A stretch of 64,000 nucleotides of DNA from Hippophae tibetana (Eukaryota > Streptophyta > Magnoliopsida > Rosales > Elaeagnaceae), in assembly GCA_037013495.1 (NCBI GenBank), contig CM072805.1:36497169-36561168 (forward strand), read 5' to 3'. The first letter of the stretch is position 1. The number at the start of each line of letters is the position of its first letter. Position numbers and translations under genes: made by a program. Below, one piece after another: positions 60,604 through 64,000 of the stretch. A model generated the notes under the pieces. It saw only the letters and a list, made by a program, of their open reading frames with translations, was not told where the DNA came from and did no database searches.

Positions 60604-61356
60604 TATAATTATAATATAATTGTAAAATATAAAAGTGCTATATAATCAACCATTATCATTGGGAATCCAATGATTTATTTCATCAAGCAACGTCTTAAAA
60701 AGTAATAATTGATAGAAAATGTGGATAAAACTACCGTGCAAAAATGCATTATGGTAAATATATAAACACAAGCGAAAACAAGGAAAAACAAAAATGTTAA
60801 TGTCCTATTAGCATAAGGTGGAAAACATCAATCATGCAAAGCTTGCTGTGATTAAGATAATTAATCTGGCACACATAGTTTTTATGATTAATCATCATCA
60901 GATTGGAATATTCATCTCACCCACAGCAAACTTAAGCTGTGTAGGAAGGTGTTCCTAAGATTTTTCCAATTTCATCGCATGATGGTTCCAAACGGATATT
61001 TTATCTAGGAAATTGAATAGAAAAGAAAAAAAAGTCGACTACCAATACGGTCTTATGATTAACACATGCTCAAAAATGCAATAAAACTACAGTTTTTTAT
61101 GAACACGTATTTTTAGAAGATAAGATTGAAACAACTCAAATGGGACATGTAGAAATTTTAATATTCAATTCATGTTATATAAGCCAAAATATACCAGGAA
61201 AATTAAATCAAATAACACAACTTATAACAGAAAGAGCATCCCAATAACATTGACAGATGTAAATATTGATTGGGTCCTTGGGCAAATAAAGTTAGCAATA
61301 TAAATGCTGTTTTTCGTATTAGTAAGTTAAATGTTTTGTGCAAAAAAATATCTTAC

Positions 61357-61438
61357 CAATTATGCAGATTCAGTAGCAAATAATTGCGCATCACTAGATA
61401 CAATGTACCTCAGATCAAGTGTTGGATTATTTATATTG
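61357..61438 (-). other. Possible exon of the snoRNA host
   Basis: Between an AAG acceptor and ATTG|GTAAGA donor the minus strand reads NPTLDLRYIVSSDAQLFATE and then a stop. A stop before the donor would place the snoRNAs in 3'-UTR introns. The protein is not recognised; speculative. Confidence 0.3.
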
Positions 61439-61749
61439 CTTCATCCCAATCAAATTAAGGCAAACTTTCAAAAATTTCGAAATGTAAGTTAAAAACAAAA
61501 CAAAACAATTTAACAAAAATAAATAAATCAAACTCTAAAAAAAATAAAATGAAATGAAATAAGAGGTATACTCAGTGATAGCAATGTAACACATAGGTTC
61601 GATTCTGCCAGCGATTTTCCTCAATTTTAATTCAGAAGAGGGTGCTTTGTATCCTCATTGTAACCATAAACTTCAAGCTTACCAAAACAAAAAAGAATAA
61701 AATTTTGGAAATATAAATGAAAACGATTGAAACCATTACAAAAATTAGA

Positions 61750-62030
61750 GATGGAATGAGACGTTAGATTTGAGCGTAATTCCACCTCGCAACTTAAGTT
61801 GTAAGGTGAAGAATTGTCCCATTTATATGTGCAGCGAAGTTCTAGTAATAGTCCCCTCCACATCGGAGGATGGTCCTGATGGACACTAGATGGGCGAAGC
61901 ATGGGATGAGCGCACCGCCAAGCTTTTGGGCACGGGCGCAAATGGGAGCAAATAAGCCAGGAAACTAGCTCTGATACTATACATGTGCAACGTAAGTTTA
62001 GTACCTGACCAACATAAGACTTAACTGACA
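61750..62030 (-). mobile_element. Small LTR-retroelement (TRIM-like) remnant
   Basis: Minus strand has TGCACATGTA followed by TAGTATCAGAGCT (one base off a tRNA-Met primer site), a 100-bp core, a GATGTGGAGGGGA purine tract, and then a second ACTAGAACTTCGCTGCACATA related to ACTAAACTTACGTTGCACATG before the primer site. This is a miniature LTR layout without coding. The frame at 61627-62031 crosses it and is not a gene. Confidence 0.5.
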
Positions 62031-62039
62031 TAACTCAGT

Positions 62040-62159
62040 TCATCGGTGTTGTCGACACGCAATGTTATCGGAAAAGAGAACCCTGCATTCCGGAATGTTG
62101 AGCTTGAATTTTATGAAGTCGTCATAGCGACCTCCTCCTCCCTTCTCTGTTTTATTCAT
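62040..62159 (-). CDS. Short ORF (39 aa) at the 5' end of the snoRNA locus
   Basis: Starts MNKTEKGGGGRYDDFIKFKL and ends at TGA 62040-62042. It lies about 115 bp downstream of the TATA box and is preceded by a four-codon upstream ORF whose TGA overlaps its ATG (ATGA). It may be exon 1 of a longer protein or a leader ORF; I do not recognise it. The longer frame opening at 62348 begins upstream of the likely transcription start. Confidence 0.35.
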   Translation of the reverse strand: MNKTEKGGGGRYDDFIKFKLNIPECRVLFSDNIACRQHR

Positions 62160-62269
62160 AGAAGAGACATAAATGCTATAGCGACGAAGAATTGAGATAA
62201 ACAAAACAAAGGAAGCAGAAAAACGATACAGACTAGGATTTTCTGAAGATTGAAATATGGCAATGAACG

Positions 62270-62302
62270 ATGATTTTATAGGGTTAAAGCTAGGGTTTTC
62301 GA
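62270..62302 (-). promoter_or_regulatory. Telo-box and TATA promoter
   Basis: Minus strand AAACCCTAG (telo-box) is followed about 8 bp later by CCCTATAAAATC. This pairing is typical of plant ribosomal-protein, snoRNA and other growth-related genes, and fits the snoRNA content downstream. Confidence 0.65.
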
Positions 62303-62359
62303 CTCGCGGATCCGTAATGTTGCGAGTCCCATTGGCAGCCCAGCCCAAGTTCCTTTTTC

Positions 62360-62826
62360 TTAGTTGCGTTTTCTATATTTCTTTTCTATTTTATTTTTTA
62401 TCAAGACAATCATTTTGTTAATTTAATTAAAAAATATTAAAACTACACAAACTTTTACAAAAAATATTTAACGTGATTCTTGATACGTAGTTAAGTTATT
62501 TTGACAAAAAAAATGAAAGAAAAAAATATGTTTTTTTTATAATTATATCATATATAATTATATAAATAATGCATATTTTAAAATTTGATTTAAATAAATA
62601 AAATAAAGGATCAAATTATTTTTATATAATCTAATCTAATCCAAATAGATTTAAAGATTTTTAATTTGAATGCGTTTTGATGATATAATTCATTCGAATT
62701 TAAACATATTTAATTTTTTGATATTGGATAAAGACATATTAATATTTAAATTTATTTATGAATTATTGTCACATATAAAACACAGCATATATTTTTGTAA
62801 CAAATATTATTAATTTTACTCATAGC
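62360..62826. other. AT-rich spacer
   Basis: Nothing recognised between the snoRNA locus promoter and copia element E. Confidence 0.55.
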
Positions 62827-62831
62827 AACAA

Positions 62832-63007
62832 TGTTAATAAATCTAATACTAAGTCATCAGAATTAAATATACTGAAAATATATTTATTAATCTTAATTAC
62901 AATGAATGACAATACAAGTATAAATACAGTAAAATAAGAATATGTTTTTTAAGAAAAGTATATTAGTTGTATACAACTAATATACCACTAATAATAATTT
63001 ATTAACA
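62832..63007 (-). repeat. 3' LTR of element E (176 bp)
   Basis: TG...CA ends with a perfect 11-bp terminal inverted repeat TGTTAATAAAT / ATTTATTAACA. It contains a 28-bp perfect palindrome at 62958-62985. Left flank AACAA (62827-62831) would be the target duplication. Confidence 0.85.
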
Positions 63008-63018
63008 CTTCCACTCAA
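63008..63018 (-). promoter_or_regulatory. Polypurine tract of element E
   Basis: Minus strand TTGAGTGGAAG abuts the LTR and overlaps the pol stop codon (TGA 63015-63017). Confidence 0.7.
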
Positions 63019-64000
63019 GTTGACGCATAGATATCGATCATGCCCAACTTGCTTAGTGAACTATATAATGCCTTCTTAGAAACTCTTTTGGTAAGCATAT
63101 CTGCAAGTTGCTTTTCAGTGGTAACAAAGGGAAAACTAATCAGTTTGGCATCTAGCTTTTCTTTTAAAAAGTGACGATCAACCTCTACATGCTTAGTGTG
63201 ATCATGTTGTACTGGATTTTGTGATATATCAATGGCTGCCCGATTGTCGTAATACAATTACATAGTATTTTTGAATTTGAAACCCAAATCAAATAACAAA
63301 GTTCTTATCCATAGTAATTCACAAACCCCATGAGCCATACATCTATACTCGGCCTCAGCACTAGATCGCGCCACCACTTTTTGTTTCTTACTGTTCCATA
63401 TAACTAAATTTCCTCCCACAAAGGTGAAATAACCCGATGTTGACTTTCTATCTGTAATACTTCATGCCCAATCTGCATCTGTGAAGCCACTAACTTCGAA
63501 AAGATTGTTGTGTTTAGAGAACATTACTCCCCTTCCTGTAGTCAATTTCAAATACCTTAAAATTCTCAAAATAGCATTCATATGGTTCTCACTTGGGTTA
63601 TGCACGAACTGACTCACCACACTTACTGCATATGCAACATCTGATCTAGTATGAGCCAAGTAAATCAAACACCCAACCAATCTTTGATAGCGAGCTCGAT
63701 CAGTTGGTATCTGATCTGGATACTCTGCTAAACAATGGTTTTGCTCAATAGGAGTGTCAATAGGTTTGCAATCCAACATACATGTCTTTGTTAGCAGATC
63801 AATAATGTACTTCATTTGACACAAATATATTCCTTCTCTTCCCCTGGCTACCTCAATTCCTAAAAAGTATTTTAGTTCACATAAGTCCTTCATTTCGAAT
63901 TCACAAGCTAGCTATCTTTGTAATTTTTTCATCTCAATAGTATCATCACCAGTGATTACCATATCATCAACGTAAAAATTATTAGGGTTGTTACCTTCTC
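63015..64000 (-). pseudogene. copia pol C-terminus (RT end, RNase H) of element E
   Basis: From the right edge the minus strand reads FYVDDMVITGDD (RT active site), MKDLCELKYFLGIEVARG, YQRLVGCLIYLAHTRSDVAY, FTDADWA, and RNase H words LYYDNRAAIDIS...HTKHVEVDRHF and QLADMLTK, ending DIYAST. At least three in-frame stops are present (after MKKLQR, at DADWA, and before LYYDNR). The frame otherwise holds. Confidence 0.9.

Larger units (their letters stand above)
59600..62280 (-). ncRNA. Probable snoRNA-bearing transcription unit
   Basis: Base composition is less AT-rich than the neighbours, and the minus strand has a telo-box/TATA promoter at its 5' end. It carries U24 and U34, a U51-like guide, and splice-like signals (for example ATTG|GTAAGA at 61357). 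The host may be a short protein gene with exons at about 62040-62159 and 61357-61438, with snoRNAs in downstream introns, or a dedicated snoRNA cluster; both are common in plants. Boundaries are approximate. Confidence 0.5.
62832..64000 (-). mobile_element. Ty1/copia element, 3' end (element E, continues past window)
   Basis: 3' LTR, polypurine tract and RT/RNase H part of pol on the minus strand. The 5' part lies to the right of the window. Only a few stops are seen, so it is fairly young. Confidence 0.9.

Noticed and set aside
61627..62031. 134-aa minus-strand frame
   Set aside because: Runs across a TRIM-like remnant and primer-site motif; not a protein gene.
1..64000. CRISPR arrays, bacterial operons, phage or integrated crop-virus genes
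   Set aside because: No regularly spaced direct repeats, no bacterial-type genes, and all reverse-transcriptase-like sequences have copia or gypsy order and LTRs.

Overview
This is an AT-rich nuclear segment of a flowering plant, most likely a eudicot. It carries intron-containing plant genes, long AT-rich spacers, many TA/AAT microsatellites, and a heavy load of plant-type transposable elements (Ty1/copia, Ty3/gypsy of Tat type, CACTA, hAT-type MITE, TRIM). There are no operons, bacterial or phage genes. The species cannot be named from the sequence alone.

Layout. 1-5094: 5' half of a Ty1/copia element on the minus strand, whose gag is split by a 1,993-bp solo LTR with an exact 5-bp target duplication. 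5095-10856: AT-rich spacer holding an imperfect segmental duplication, one copy of which contains a small TRIM-like element. 10857-11633 (-): AP2/ERF transcription factor. 11820-16320: spacer. 16324-20100 (+): decayed copia pol, itself interrupted. 21480-22272: dispersed repeat and a small MITE. 24252-24911 (+): candidate short hydrophilic protein with seed/ABA-type promoter words. 27332-27943 (-): two-exon single-pass membrane protein. 30675-31618 (+): two-exon early-nodulin-like phytocyanin without its copper ligands. 32032-32376: hAT-type MITE. 33882-41793 (+): plastid methionine sulfoxide reductase A whose single 7.1-kb intron contains an almost complete, mutated copia element (34994-40267). 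About 42170-50391 (+): remnant of a Tat-like gypsy element with a 3' tandem array and an antisense coding relic; its 3' LTR holds a CACTA element. 50718-51143 (-): secreted glycine-rich protein. 53620-56105: second CACTA derivative with a long inverted-repeat hairpin and a tandem array. 59600-62300 (-): transcribed-looking locus with a telo-box/TATA promoter and box C/D snoRNAs. Two are recognised confidently as U24 and U34 by boxes C/D, terminal stems and perfect antisense to 25S rRNA; a third has a U51-like guide. 62832-64000 (-): 3' end of another copia element.

The protein genes look independent of one another: stress and regulatory signalling (ERF), redox repair in plastids (MSRA), and cell-surface or secreted proteins (ENODL, GRP, membrane protein). 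The most coherent functional unit is the snoRNA locus, whose guides all point at 25S rRNA 2'-O-methylation sites. It was visible only by reading RNA motifs on the minus strand.
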